DNA of 5,747 nucleotides from Thermoflexales bacterium (GCA_007118795.1 SKQX01000025.1:1-5747); one strand, 5' to 3'. Counted from the stretch's first letter, positions 1 to 5,473 are shown. Notes: generated by a model from the letters alone, not told the origin. Numbers and translations are program-made.

Positions 1-607
1 ACTGCATTCGCCCTCTGACGTGCTCGATCTGGGCTTGGATGTTCTCCAGCCGATCGTAGACCTCGAGGGCGGCCTCGGTGTCTTCGGCCTGATCCATAAA
101 CGTCAGCAGCCGCTCCTCGGTCGCCTCCAGATGGCGCCGCCGCGACTGAAGATCCACATACTCGTCCGTCACGTCCTGGCCGGTGACCTCCTCACTGTTC
201 ACCTCCAGAGCTTCTTCCCGGATGCGCTCCAGCGCCGTTCTCAGGTGCTCGGCAGGAACTCGGATCCGCATGTTAGCTCTCATCCCTTGGTCGAAGCTCC
301 GTAACCGCGATTCGATGACATAGCCGCCTAACTCGTCCGTCATGGCGCTGATCACACCCACCGATTCCTCTGTGTCACGCACGATGATGTCCATGACGGC
401 GTTCCGGATGATGAGGCGTTCCGTAACCGCGGTGTCGTCGGCAGGCCGCGGCGCACTGGGCTCCTCTGCGGCCCTTTCCATCTCCGGCATCGCCGGTGCC
501 CTGGCCTCGTCAGCCAAGAACGCTTCGGGCAGCGGGGCAGCGGCACAACCCACGAAAGTCAGTGCCAGCAGCGCGACGACAATTCCCGATCCTATTCTCT
601 CTCTCAT
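1..607 (-). CDS. DUF4349 family lipoprotein, C-terminal part beyond the window
   Basis: The first 202 residues are visible; the frame is still open at base 1, so the C-terminus lies outside. The N-terminus is a lipoprotein signal: positive MRER, a hydrophobic stretch IVVALLALTF, then FVG-C with Cys21 as the likely lipidated residue (Phe at -3 is a slightly unusual lipobox). Residues 22-60 are a loose Ala/Pro/Glu-rich linker. A DUF4349-like domain begins near residue 62 (TERLIIRNAVMDIIV, then GGYVIES, then MRIRVPAEHL). From about residue 137 comes a long heptad-like helix with VTDEYVDLQSRRRHLEATEE, typical of the family coiled coil before a C-terminal membrane helix. The ATG at 607 is preceded by AGGAGG with 5-nt spacing. 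The family sits at the cell envelope, with no established biochemical role. It lies 84 bp downstream of the phosphoesterase and may share its transcript. Confidence 0.88.
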   Translation of the reverse strand, partial: MRERIGSGIVVALLALTFVGCAAAPLPEAFLADEARAPAMPEMERAAEEPSAPRPADDTAVTERLIIRNAVMDIIVRDTEESVGVISAMTDELGGYVIESRLRSFDQGMRANMRIRVPAEHLRTALERIREEALEVNSEEVTGQDVTDEYVDLQSRRRHLEATEERLLTFMDQAEDTEAALEVYDRLENIQAQIEHVRGRMQ

Positions 608-612
608 TCTCC

Positions 613-618
613 CCTCCT
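613..618 (-). promoter_or_regulatory. Ribosome binding site of the DUF4349 gene
   Basis: On the minus strand AGGAGG lies 5 nt before the ATG at 607. It fixes the start and shows that the gene has its own strong translation signal despite the upstream phosphoesterase gene. Confidence 0.75.
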
Positions 619-627
619 CAGCTATTA

Positions 628-670
628 GAGCGTCCATGCCCAAGCTCGCTTCCTCATATCCTAGACGCTC
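628..670. repeat. Inverted repeat in the phosphoesterase-DUF4349 gap
   Basis: GAGCGTC at 628-634 pairs perfectly with GACGCTC at 664-670 (7 bp, 29-nt loop). The loop holds a small nested AAGC/GCTT palindrome at 642-651. There is no T-tract on either side, so it is not a canonical intrinsic terminator. It could be an mRNA processing or attenuation structure between the two minus-strand genes, or chance. Confidence 0.35.
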
Positions 671-691
671 CAGCGCGCCCACAAGTTCCCC

Positions 692-1420
692 TCAGCGACC
701 AGCCTCCAGACGTTGGATCAGGTATCGCGGCAGCCCGTGGGCCCGCATCCGCTTCTGAGTGGTCTCAACAGGGTATCCCACCCGCCGCAGCTCCCATGTC
801 ATGGCCCCCGTGTCCAGCAGCGCGTAGCTGGCCCGCGGGTCGCCATCCCGGGGTTGCCCCACGCTCCCCGGGTTGATGATGACCCGTTCGGGCCCGAGTT
901 GAGTCGGCTCGGCGAGCGGGGGTACCTCTACCCGACACCGGTCACGCTCTTCATCGAGTCTGAAGAGGGCGGGCACGTGCGTGTGACCCACCAGGCACAC
1001 CGGCGTGGAGAAGTGCTCGAAGTTCGTGCACGCCACCCCGGTGTCCGTGATATACTCCCACACTGGCTCGCGCGGACTCCCGTGGGCCAGGCAGAAATCG
1101 CCTTTCTGCAGGCTGGATGGCAGTCCCTTCAAGTAGGTGCGTGAGGATGACGTCAGCTCCTCGCGGGTCCACTCATTGGCCCTGCGGGCCACCGGGTTGA
1201 AGCTGCTCAGGTTCAGATCTCCCAGGGCAGCACGATCGTGGTTTCCCGCCAGGCTTGTGTGTGGCAGGGTGCGGATGCGTTCGACACACTCATTGGGTCT
1301 CGGTCCGTACCCCACCAGGTCGCCCAGACACCAAAGCTCGTCGAAATCGGGCGCGTCGGCCAGGACGGCCTCGAGAGCGGTGAGATTGGCGTGGATATCC
1401 GATATGACTAGGCATTGCAC
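692..1420 (-). CDS. Calcineurin-like metallophosphoesterase (YfcE/MJ0936-like phosphodiesterase)
   Basis: The protein is 242 residues long, a normal size for a single-domain bacterial phosphodiesterase of this superfamily. All metal-ligand motifs are present in order: SDIHAN (Asp8, His10), CLGDLVGYGP (Asp34), GNHD (59-62, Asn60 and His61), AHGS (His113), GHTHVP (His146, His148) and the family NPGSVGQPRD at 183-192. These should coordinate a dinuclear Mn/Fe-type centre that hydrolyses phosphoester bonds. No signal peptide is seen, so the enzyme is cytoplasmic. The substrate cannot be read from sequence. The start is GTG at 1420, chosen because the protein begins directly with the first beta strand (QCLVISDIH), no in-frame ATG lies nearby, and GAGGAG stands 8 nt upstream. 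It heads a minus-strand pair with the DUF4349 lipoprotein and is divergent from tsaE. Confidence 0.92.
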   Translation of the reverse strand: MQCLVISDIHANLTALEAVLADAPDFDELWCLGDLVGYGPRPNECVERIRTLPHTSLAGNHDRAALGDLNLSSFNPVARRANEWTREELTSSSRTYLKGLPSSLQKGDFCLAHGSPREPVWEYITDTGVACTNFEHFSTPVCLVGHTHVPALFRLDEERDRCRVEVPPLAEPTQLGPERVIINPGSVGQPRDGDPRASYALLDTGAMTWELRRVGYPVETTQKRMRAHGLPRYLIQRLEAGR

Positions 1421-1428
1421 GCTGTCGT

Positions 1429-1434
1429 CTCCTC
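1429..1434 (-). promoter_or_regulatory. Ribosome binding site deciding the GTG start of the phosphoesterase
   Basis: On the minus strand GAGGAG stands 8 nt before GTG at 1420. The nearby ATG at 1415 is out of frame, so this site decides the non-ATG start. Confidence 0.7.
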
Positions 1435-1486
1435 GTGATCACTACGGCCCGTCGAAGAATCAACTGTTAGTCCGGCACGTCAGCTG

Positions 1487-1515
1487 ATTATATCGCTGCT
1501 GGGTCTTCTGCGCTA
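1487..1515 (-). promoter_or_regulatory. Possible minus-strand promoter for the phosphoesterase
   Basis: A perfect TATAAT -10 box occupies 1492-1487 on the minus strand, about 67 nt before the GTG start. The hexamer 17 nt further upstream (TAGCGC, 1515-1510) matches TTGACA poorly. The position fits a leader of about 60 nt, but the -35 is weak, so another sigma factor or an activator may be involved. Confidence 0.4.
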
Positions 1516-1653
1516 GCTGCGTGCGCTAGAGTCGATCTGGGGATGGGCTGGCCCGTGGGGCATCCTCTCTGACCCTTTCCTTCTTCACGGATGGCTGCCT
1601 TGCCACCGTTCTCCGCAGACCTGTTTCCTGACCGGGCGCCCGATCCCTGCGCT

Positions 1654-1668
1654 AGCCCCCCAGGGGCT
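1654..1668. repeat. Short GC hairpin in the divergent region
   Basis: AGCCCC (1654-1659) and GGGGCT (1663-1668) form a perfect 6-bp stem with a CCA loop. The sequence after it on the plus strand (GATCATTCTTCTGT) is only mildly T-rich and no plus-strand gene lies upstream, so a terminator role is uncertain. Confidence 0.3.
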
Positions 1669-1828
1669 GATCATTCTTCTGTGGCCAAGGTGACCGGCAC
1701 TTGCGAGCGCAGCATGATGGCCCGAGTTGGGTTATGGAATCGGCGGATTCGGTCTTCTGAGATCTTGATCGAAATGCCGGTCAGCTCGAAGGCGAGAATG
1801 ATAATGCCCTGTAGCCCCCTTCTACTGC

Positions 1829-1857
1829 TTGTCGGGCGTGCACAAGGGTTGTATAAT
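1829..1857 (+). promoter_or_regulatory. Sigma70-type promoter of the tsaE-tsaB-rimI operon
   Basis: The -35 box TTGTCG at 1829-1834 matches 4 of 6 consensus bases, and the -10 box TATAAT at 1852-1857 is perfect. The spacer is exactly 17 bp. Transcription would start near 1864, giving a leader of about 30 nt before the preferred tsaE ATG at 1894. The ATG at 1864 coincides with the expected start site, so that codon would be leaderless. Confidence 0.75.
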
Positions 1858-1893
1858 CGGCCAATGAAGGGCGGTCTGATCAGGGACGACACC

Positions 1894-2406
1894 ATGGTCT
1901 TACTTGAGAAGCACATGCTGGAGTTTATCAGCCGGAGTGTTGAGCAGACGAAGCGGCTGGGTGCTCGCTTGGGCATGCTTCTCCAGGGCGGGGACATCGT
2001 CTGTCTCGAGGGGGCTTTGGGGTCTGGGAAGACTCATCTTGCCCAGGGAATCGGCCGTGGCTGGGGGGCGACGCAGCAACTGGTGAGTCCATCGTTTGTG
2101 CTGATCCGTGAGTATGGCCGCCCAGAGGATGAAGAGAGGCTCTATCACGTGGATCTGTACCGTGTGTCGGGCGTCGAGGAGGTGTGGAGCCTGGGGGTGG
2201 ACGACTTCCTGGGGCAGGACCACGCCGTTAGCATCATCGAGTGGGCAGATCGTGCTCAATCGCTGATCCCGCCTGAGCATCTCTGGATCAAGATCGACTT
2301 CGTCGAGCCGGTCGATGCCACCCGCCGACATCTCTGGTTCTGCGCGCGCGGCCGCCGGCATCGGGCCTTGCTGAGGGAGTTCCGCGCGACGGCGTTTGGA
2401 GCGTAG
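1894..2406 (+). CDS. tsaE: tRNA t6A37 biosynthesis ATPase TsaE
   Basis: The protein is 170 residues, the usual size. TsaE is the P-loop ATPase that works with TsaB and TsaD to transfer threonylcarbamoyl to A37 of ANN-decoding tRNAs in the cytoplasm. Walker A is G-ALGSGKT at 40-47, followed by the family motifs SPSF (65-68), YHVDLYR (84-90, Asp87) and IIEWADR (114-120). The frame is open well upstream, but that extension does not resemble TsaE and contains the promoter. The ATG at 1894 was chosen because AGGGA (1882-1886) lies 7 nt upstream and the protein then begins at the family's usual point. ATG at 1864 would add 10 residues and be leaderless. The C-terminal tail (about 150-170) is Arg-rich. 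It is the first gene of the operon, 5 bp before tsaB. Confidence 0.95.
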   Translation: MVLLEKHMLEFISRSVEQTKRLGARLGMLLQGGDIVCLEGALGSGKTHLAQGIGRGWGATQQLVSPSFVLIREYGRPEDEERLYHVDLYRVSGVEEVWSLGVDDFLGQDHAVSIIEWADRAQSLIPPEHLWIKIDFVEPVDATRRHLWFCARGRRHRALLREFRATAFGA

Positions 2407-2411
2407 CCACT

Positions 2412-3068
2412 TTGTTGATAGCGATAGATACGGCCACTGACCGAGCGAGCTTGGCCCTCCACGATGGATTTCGACTGCGTGTCGAGCACACGTGGGAGGC
2501 TCCGCGCCGGCACACCGTCGAACTGACGCCGCGTCTGGCGGATGCGATGCAGCGACTGGGACTCCGGTACGACAAGCTCAGTGGCGTGGCGGTCACCACG
2601 GGCCCCGGCTCGTTCACTGGTTTGCGCGTGGGGGTCTCGGTGGCGAAAGGACTGGCGGTGGCTCAGCGGCTCCCGCTGGTCGGGGTGCCGACCCTCGATG
2701 TCGTCGCTGCTGGGCAGGGACGAGACCGCCGCCAATTGGCGGCCGTTGTCCAAGCGGGCCGGGGACGCATCAGCGTAGCCATGTATCGCTGGCAGTTCGG
2801 GGCGTGGCGGGGGCAGGAGGAGCCCCGTCTGACCACCTGGGCCAGCCTGGTCGAGGAGATCGCGGAACCGACACTGTTCTGCGGTGAAGTCGGTGAGGCC
2901 GGTGCCCGGTTGATCTCCGATCTGGGGGATCGTGCCGTGCTTCTACCGCCACCGTGGCGTCTACGAAGGGCCGGGTTCCTGGCCGAGCTTGCCTGGCAGC
3001 GCTTGACCCAGGGGGATACGGACGACCCGGCGTCGCTGACGCCGATCTACTTGAAGTGCCCGGTCTGA
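2412..3068 (+). CDS. tsaB: tRNA t6A37 biosynthesis protein TsaB (TTG start)
   Basis: The protein is 218 residues, normal for TsaB, the inactive ASKHA-fold partner that dimerises with TsaD in the t6A transferase. The N-terminus LIAIDTATDRASLAL is the phosphate-1-like strand pair. The HTVELTPRL segment (34-42) corresponds to the family HS-E-L-P helix, and GPGSFTGLRVG (64-74) is the hallmark motif. The C-terminus LTPIYLKCP matches the typical P-x-Y-L ending. No ATG or GTG lies at the right place; TTG at 2412 or TTG at 2415 must start the gene. TTG2412 is preferred because GGAG at 2398-2401 lies 10 nt upstream. The 5-bp gap after tsaE and the 1-bp TGATG overlap with rimI indicate translational coupling. 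Confidence 0.94.
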   Translation: MLIAIDTATDRASLALHDGFRLRVEHTWEAPRRHTVELTPRLADAMQRLGLRYDKLSGVAVTTGPGSFTGLRVGVSVAKGLAVAQRLPLVGVPTLDVVAAGQGRDRRQLAAVVQAGRGRISVAMYRWQFGAWRGQEEPRLTTWASLVEEIAEPTLFCGEVGEAGARLISDLGDRAVLLPPPWRLRRAGFLAELAWQRLTQGDTDDPASLTPIYLKCPV

Positions 3069-3730
3069 TGGGCTACGCTCTGCGGGCTATGGAACCGGAT
3101 GATGTTCCAGTGGTGGCTGCTATTGATCGGCTCTCCTTTCCGACACCGTGGCCTTCCGCCGCCTTTCGGCGCGAGCTGAGGCGTGATAATGCCCGCTATT
3201 ACGTCTTGCTCCGTCCCCAGGAGGAGCAGCGCAGCGATGGGGACCTCCGGTGGACCGATCGACTCCGCCATCTATTCAGCGCGGTGCGAAGGAGCCGTAT
3301 CATCGGCTACGTTGGGTTTCGTCTTGAGGGAGATGCGGGGCATATCACCACCATCGCCGTCCAGCCCGACTGGCGGGGCAAGGGGTTTGGGGAGCTGTTG
3401 CTCTGGGTGGCCATGGATAGGATCGTCGACGGCGGCCTCGATCGCGGGACGCTGGAGATGCGGCCCTCGAACCAGGTGGCCTTACAGCTCTACCGGAAGT
3501 ATGGCTTCGAGGTCAAGCGTCGGCGCCCGGCCTACTACCAAGACGGCGATGACGCCTGGGTGATGGAGGTCTCGGTGGATCACCCTGGATATCGACAGTT
3601 CCTAGATCGACGCTGCGAGGCTCTGCGGAGGCGCTTTCGCCGCCACCACATCGAGTTCGGACAGATCGTCACAGGATCTGAGACAGGAGTTGAGAGAGGA
3701 CTTGAGGCAGGGCTCGAGACAGGGCCATAG
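3068..3730 (+). CDS. rimI: RimI-type ribosomal protein S18 alanine N-acetyltransferase
   Basis: This 220-residue GNAT enzyme is predicted to transfer acetyl from acetyl-CoA to a protein N-terminus, classically Ala1 of S18. Family marks are LSFPTPWP (22-29), HITTIAVQPDWRGKGFG (92-108) with the acetyl-CoA loop R103-G-K-G106-F-G108, LEMRPSN (129-135) and ALQLYRKYGFEV with RRRPAYYQDG (138-160). RimI is usually about 150 residues. The excess comes from a charged insert at about 50-76, before the strand RIIGYVGF, and a C-terminal tail after about 170. The tail has an Arg-rich segment and ends in 4-residue repeats. The ATG at 3068 overlaps the tsaB stop (TGATG). It gives the family-typical N-terminus YALRAMEPDDVP, although no good ribosome site is visible, consistent with coupling. 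Insert and tail could alter specificity; S18 as target is inferred from operon context. Confidence 0.9.
   Translation: MGYALRAMEPDDVPVVAAIDRLSFPTPWPSAAFRRELRRDNARYYVLLRPQEEQRSDGDLRWTDRLRHLFSAVRRSRIIGYVGFRLEGDAGHITTIAVQPDWRGKGFGELLLWVAMDRIVDGGLDRGTLEMRPSNQVALQLYRKYGFEVKRRRPAYYQDGDDAWVMEVSVDHPGYRQFLDRRCEALRRRFRRHHIEFGQIVTGSETGVERGLEAGLETGP
3671..3724 (+). repeat. 12-bp tandem repeat encoding the RimI C-terminus
   Basis: Four and a half degenerate copies of a 12-bp unit, consensus ACAGGACTTGAG, run in frame up to two codons before the rimI stop. The units begin at 3671, 3683, 3695, 3707 and 3719 (half unit). They encode the pattern Thr/Arg/Ala-Gly-Ser/Val/Leu-Glu. Most differences between copies are single substitutions, as expected for slippage followed by drift. 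Confidence 0.8.
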
Positions 3731-3825
3731 CAGTCGCCCTGGGTCAGATGCGGCGGTCCACGTTGTGGCACGGAAAACCGTCAGTCATCTCCAGGGGGCA
3801 TGAGGAGGCCATAGGTCTAGCCCGT

Positions 3826-3851
3826 GAGCAGGAAAATGGTTCCTTCTGCTC
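3826..3851 (+). repeat. Hairpin downstream of rimI
   Basis: GAGCAG (3826-3831) pairs with CTGCTC (3846-3851), extendable by G-T and A-T to 8 bp. There is no T-tract after it (AGCTTCATCC), so it is at most a weak terminator or an mRNA-end stabiliser for tsaE-tsaB-rimI. Confidence 0.35.
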
Positions 3852-4037
3852 AGCTTCATCCTCCTTCTCGGGCGAGACGAGCGCAGGTGAGTGTTCGCCC
3901 ACGGCGTGCCGCGGGGCCAGTGTCACCGGCCACGCTCGCGCTTGGCTTGGAGACTGGGCGAGGGTTAGGACGTGGGCAGTCGTCTGCACGGGCGTCTGCA
4001 TGAGTACCGCGATAATCTTGGAGGCGTGAGGCACAGC

Positions 4038-4043
4038 AGGAGG
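4038..4043 (+). promoter_or_regulatory. Ribosome binding site deciding the GTG start of the glycosylase
   Basis: AGGAGG lies 5 nt before GTG at 4049. There is no suitable ATG near the conserved N-terminus, so this near-perfect site fixes the GTG start. Confidence 0.8.
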
Positions 4044-4048
4044 GAAGG

Positions 4049-4651
4049 GTGGGAGAGCTGGAGAGACTGGTCACGGAGGTCCGGGAGTGCACGAGATGCT
4101 TGCTCCATCGGGGCAGGACGCGCGCCGTGCCCGGGGAAGGTCCGGATGATGCCGAGGTCATGTTTGTGGGCGAGGGGCCGGGTTTTCACGAGGATCAACA
4201 GGGCCGACCCTTCGTCGGCCCGGCTGGGCAGTATCTCGATGAGCTGCTGAGTGGGGTCGGGCTGACCCGGGGAGATGTGTACATCACCAACGTGATCAAG
4301 TGCCGTCCCCCTGGGAATCGTGATCCTCTGCCGGAGGAAGTGACGGCTTGCGAGCCGTTCCTGGACCGCCAGATCGAGCTCATCCAGCCCGCTGTTGTGG
4401 TCACCTTGGGACGTTTCTCGATGGCTCGCGCGTTCCCGAGAGCTCGTATCTCGCAGGTTCATGGAGAGCCGCGGAAGATCGATGGCGTCGTCTATTACCC
4501 GATGTACCATCCAGCGGCGGCTCTTCACCGGCCCAGTCTTCGGCCGATCGTCGAGGCGGATATGGGGCAAATCCCCCAGATCATCCAGCGCGCACCCCAC
4601 CTGCCGGACTCAGAGCCGCCGCCGCGCGCGGAGCAGCTGGAGCTTTTCTAA
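4049..4651 (+). CDS. Uracil-DNA glycosylase, family 4 (Fe-S type)
   Basis: This 200-residue enzyme should excise uracil from DNA that arises by cytosine deamination or dUTP incorporation, starting base excision repair. Four cysteines, Cys14, Cys17 (CTRC), Cys85 (IKCRPPGNRDP) and Cys101 (ACEPFL), are spaced as the [4Fe-4S] ligands of family 4. The active-site loop GEGPGFHEDQQGRPFVG occupies 41-57, and the second motif, YHPAAAL with His154, occupies 153-159. The residues around TNVIKCRPPGNRDPLPEE are nearly invariant in the family. GTG at 4049 with its AGGAGG gives an N-terminus of normal length. After the catalytic domain a short Pro/Arg-rich linker leads to the extreme C-terminus EQLELF, a likely sliding-clamp peptide. 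The gene is separated from rimI by 318 bp and probably has its own promoter; the membrane-protein gene follows after 71 bp. Confidence 0.95.
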   Translation: MGELERLVTEVRECTRCLLHRGRTRAVPGEGPDDAEVMFVGEGPGFHEDQQGRPFVGPAGQYLDELLSGVGLTRGDVYITNVIKCRPPGNRDPLPEEVTACEPFLDRQIELIQPAVVVTLGRFSMARAFPRARISQVHGEPRKIDGVVYYPMYHPAAALHRPSLRPIVEADMGQIPQIIQRAPHLPDSEPPPRAEQLELF

Positions 4652-4662
4652 GCCCGCCTGGA

Positions 4663-4688
4663 GCCCGGCTTCCGGTTCTGCGCCGGGC
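4663..4688 (+). repeat. GC-rich hairpin after the glycosylase gene
   Basis: GCCCGGC (4663-4669) and GCCGGGC (4682-4688) form a perfect 7-bp stem with a 12-nt loop, starting 12 nt after the glycosylase stop. No T-tract follows. It may attenuate transcription into the membrane-protein gene or protect the mRNA 3' end. Confidence 0.4.
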
Positions 4689-4722
4689 CTGAACGAGGAT
4701 CGGGCGAAGGTTACGTGGCCTT

Positions 4723-5127
4723 ATGATTGAACTGATCTCCATCATCGTCCTGACGTTCGCGACGGCCCTGATCATACTCGGCCTGGTGACGATCTGGCTG
4801 GAGCAAGGGCGGGGCCGCTGGCAAGGCATTGCCCTTGCCGGGGTCGGCCTCCTGACGATGGTCGGGTATGGATTCCTGGGCAGCCGCTTCTCCTTGGAGC
4901 TATTCGGACGATTGCTCGTCCGTGTCAACCTCCCGGCTTTGATGGCTACCGCGTTGACTTACACTGCGGGCGTGGTGATTGGCACCGCTTGCGCCCTCGG
5001 TCTCTTCCTGTGGGCCACCGGCCGCTTCTACGGTCGCGTCGAGCGTACCGTCGCTGTCTTCGTTCTGATCGGCGTGCTGATCGCCGTCGCTGCAACCTTC
5101 TTGGCCGTGGTCCTTAGCTCCGCCTGA
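4723..5127 (+). CDS. Small four-helix membrane protein of unknown function
   Basis: The 134-residue product is almost entirely hydrophobic, with four predicted membrane helices at about 5-26, 34-54, 72-98 and 109-131. The loops after helix 1 (EQGRGRW) and helix 3 (GRFYGRVER) are basic, which by the positive-inside rule puts both termini outside. The loop between helices 2 and 3 also has three Arg, so topology is not certain. There are no catalytic-looking motifs, and the only cysteine is Cys90, in helix 3. I do not recognise the family. The ATG at 4723 is preceded by GAAGG at 4706-4710, a rather long 12-nt spacing. It lies 71 bp after the glycosylase gene, so co-transcription is possible but a functional link is not implied. 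It is convergent with the amidohydrolase gene. Confidence 0.8.
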   Translation: MIELISIIVLTFATALIILGLVTIWLEQGRGRWQGIALAGVGLLTMVGYGFLGSRFSLELFGRLLVRVNLPALMATALTYTAGVVIGTACALGLFLWATGRFYGRVERTVAVFVLIGVLIAVAATFLAVVLSSA

Positions 5128-5130
5128 CAC

Positions 5131-5142
5131 CCGGCGCGCCGG
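5131..5142. repeat. 12-bp perfect palindrome after the membrane-protein gene
   Basis: CCGGCGCGCCGG reads the same on both strands and begins 3 bp after the TGA stop. It is too compact for a good RNA hairpin. It could be a protein-binding site or chance in GC-rich DNA. Confidence 0.35.
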
Positions 5143-5284
5143 CAGATGGTCTCGGCGCCGCTACGGTGCGAAGCTGTGCTCCGCCCCCAGCTCGCGCACA
5201 GCTGGTCGTCTAGCCACCTAATCCTAGACCGTCCGGTTGGGTGATGCGGACCTGGGATCAGGTCACAGCCGTGCCCGCCAGCTC

Positions 5285-5307
5285 GCGGCGGGTGTGCCAC
5301 CCGCCGC
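5285..5307. repeat. 10-bp perfect hairpin in repeat copy 1
   Basis: GCGGCGGGTG (5285-5294), loop TGC, CACCCGCCGC (5298-5307). The stem is perfect and very GC-rich. In copy 1 it is followed by a second perfect stem, CTGGCC-GCA-GGCCAG (5308-5322), and then AGCCG-CCTC-CGGCT (5321-5334). Confidence 0.85.
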
Positions 5308-5450
5308 CTGGCCGCAGGCCAGCCGCCTCCGGCTAACGTCGCGGCGAGTCGAGCTCGCGCACAGCTGGTCGCCCAGCCACCTAATCCTGGTAGACCGTCC
5401 GGTTGGGTGATACGGACCCGGCAGCAGGTCACAGCCGTGCCCGCCAGCTC

Positions 5451-5473
5451 GCGGCGGGTGTGCCACCCGCCGC
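5451..5473. repeat. 10-bp perfect hairpin in repeat copy 2
   Basis: The same GCGGCGGGTG-TGC-CACCCGCCGC hairpin is unchanged in copy 2. The following CTGGCC stem is broken here by two C-to-G changes, while the AGCCG/CGGCT stem remains. Copy 3 is truncated before this element. Confidence 0.85.

Larger units (their letters stand above)
1421..1828. other. Divergent intergenic region with no gene recognised
   Basis: About 400 bp lie between the phosphoesterase start and the tsaE promoter. Reading frames cross it on both strands, but none has a recognisable domain, good start signals or convincing protein character. It holds two direct copies of TGCGCTAG (1509-1516 and 1522-1529), a pyrimidine-rich stretch near 1571-1586, a CGGGCGCCCG palindrome (1633-1642) and a small hairpin at 1654-1668. 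No tRNA or known riboswitch was recognised. Confidence 0.6.
3731..4048. other. 318-bp gap with no convincing gene
   Basis: Two overlapping reading frames of 93 residues (plus, 3748-4029) and 96 residues (minus, 3744-4034) cover the gap on opposite strands. Neither has a known domain, and no clear ribosome site was seen for the plus frame. The gap begins with two tiny stems, CCAC-GTT-GTGG (3758-3768) and ACGG-AAAA-CCGT (3770-3781), then a larger hairpin at 3826-3851. A GATAAT hexamer at 4011-4016 could be a -10 box for the glycosylase gene, but no -35 is evident. Confidence 0.5.

Noticed and set aside
692..1172. Plus- and minus-strand alternative frames across the phosphoesterase gene
   Set aside because: The phosphoesterase frame carries all catalytic motifs in order, so the others are incidental.
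1591..1893. N-terminal extension of the TsaE frame upstream of the ATG at 1894
   Set aside because: The extra residues do not resemble TsaE, TsaE proteins normally start near the chosen ATG, and a good promoter lies inside the extension.
1671..1997. 108-residue minus-strand frame over the tsaE promoter and start
   Set aside because: It runs antisense into tsaE, has no recognised domain and no clear start signals; most likely an incidental frame.
2256..2753. 165-residue minus-strand frame over the tsaE-tsaB junction
   Set aside because: It is antisense to two well-supported genes, Arg/Ser/Gln-rich and without a recognisable domain.
3748..4029. 93-residue plus-strand frame before the glycosylase gene
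   Set aside because: No ribosome site was seen, the composition is low-complexity with no domain, and an equally long antisense frame covers the same DNA; kept only as a finding.
4663..4688. Canonical intrinsic terminator after the glycosylase gene
   Set aside because: The stem is good but no run of T follows; listed only as a hairpin.
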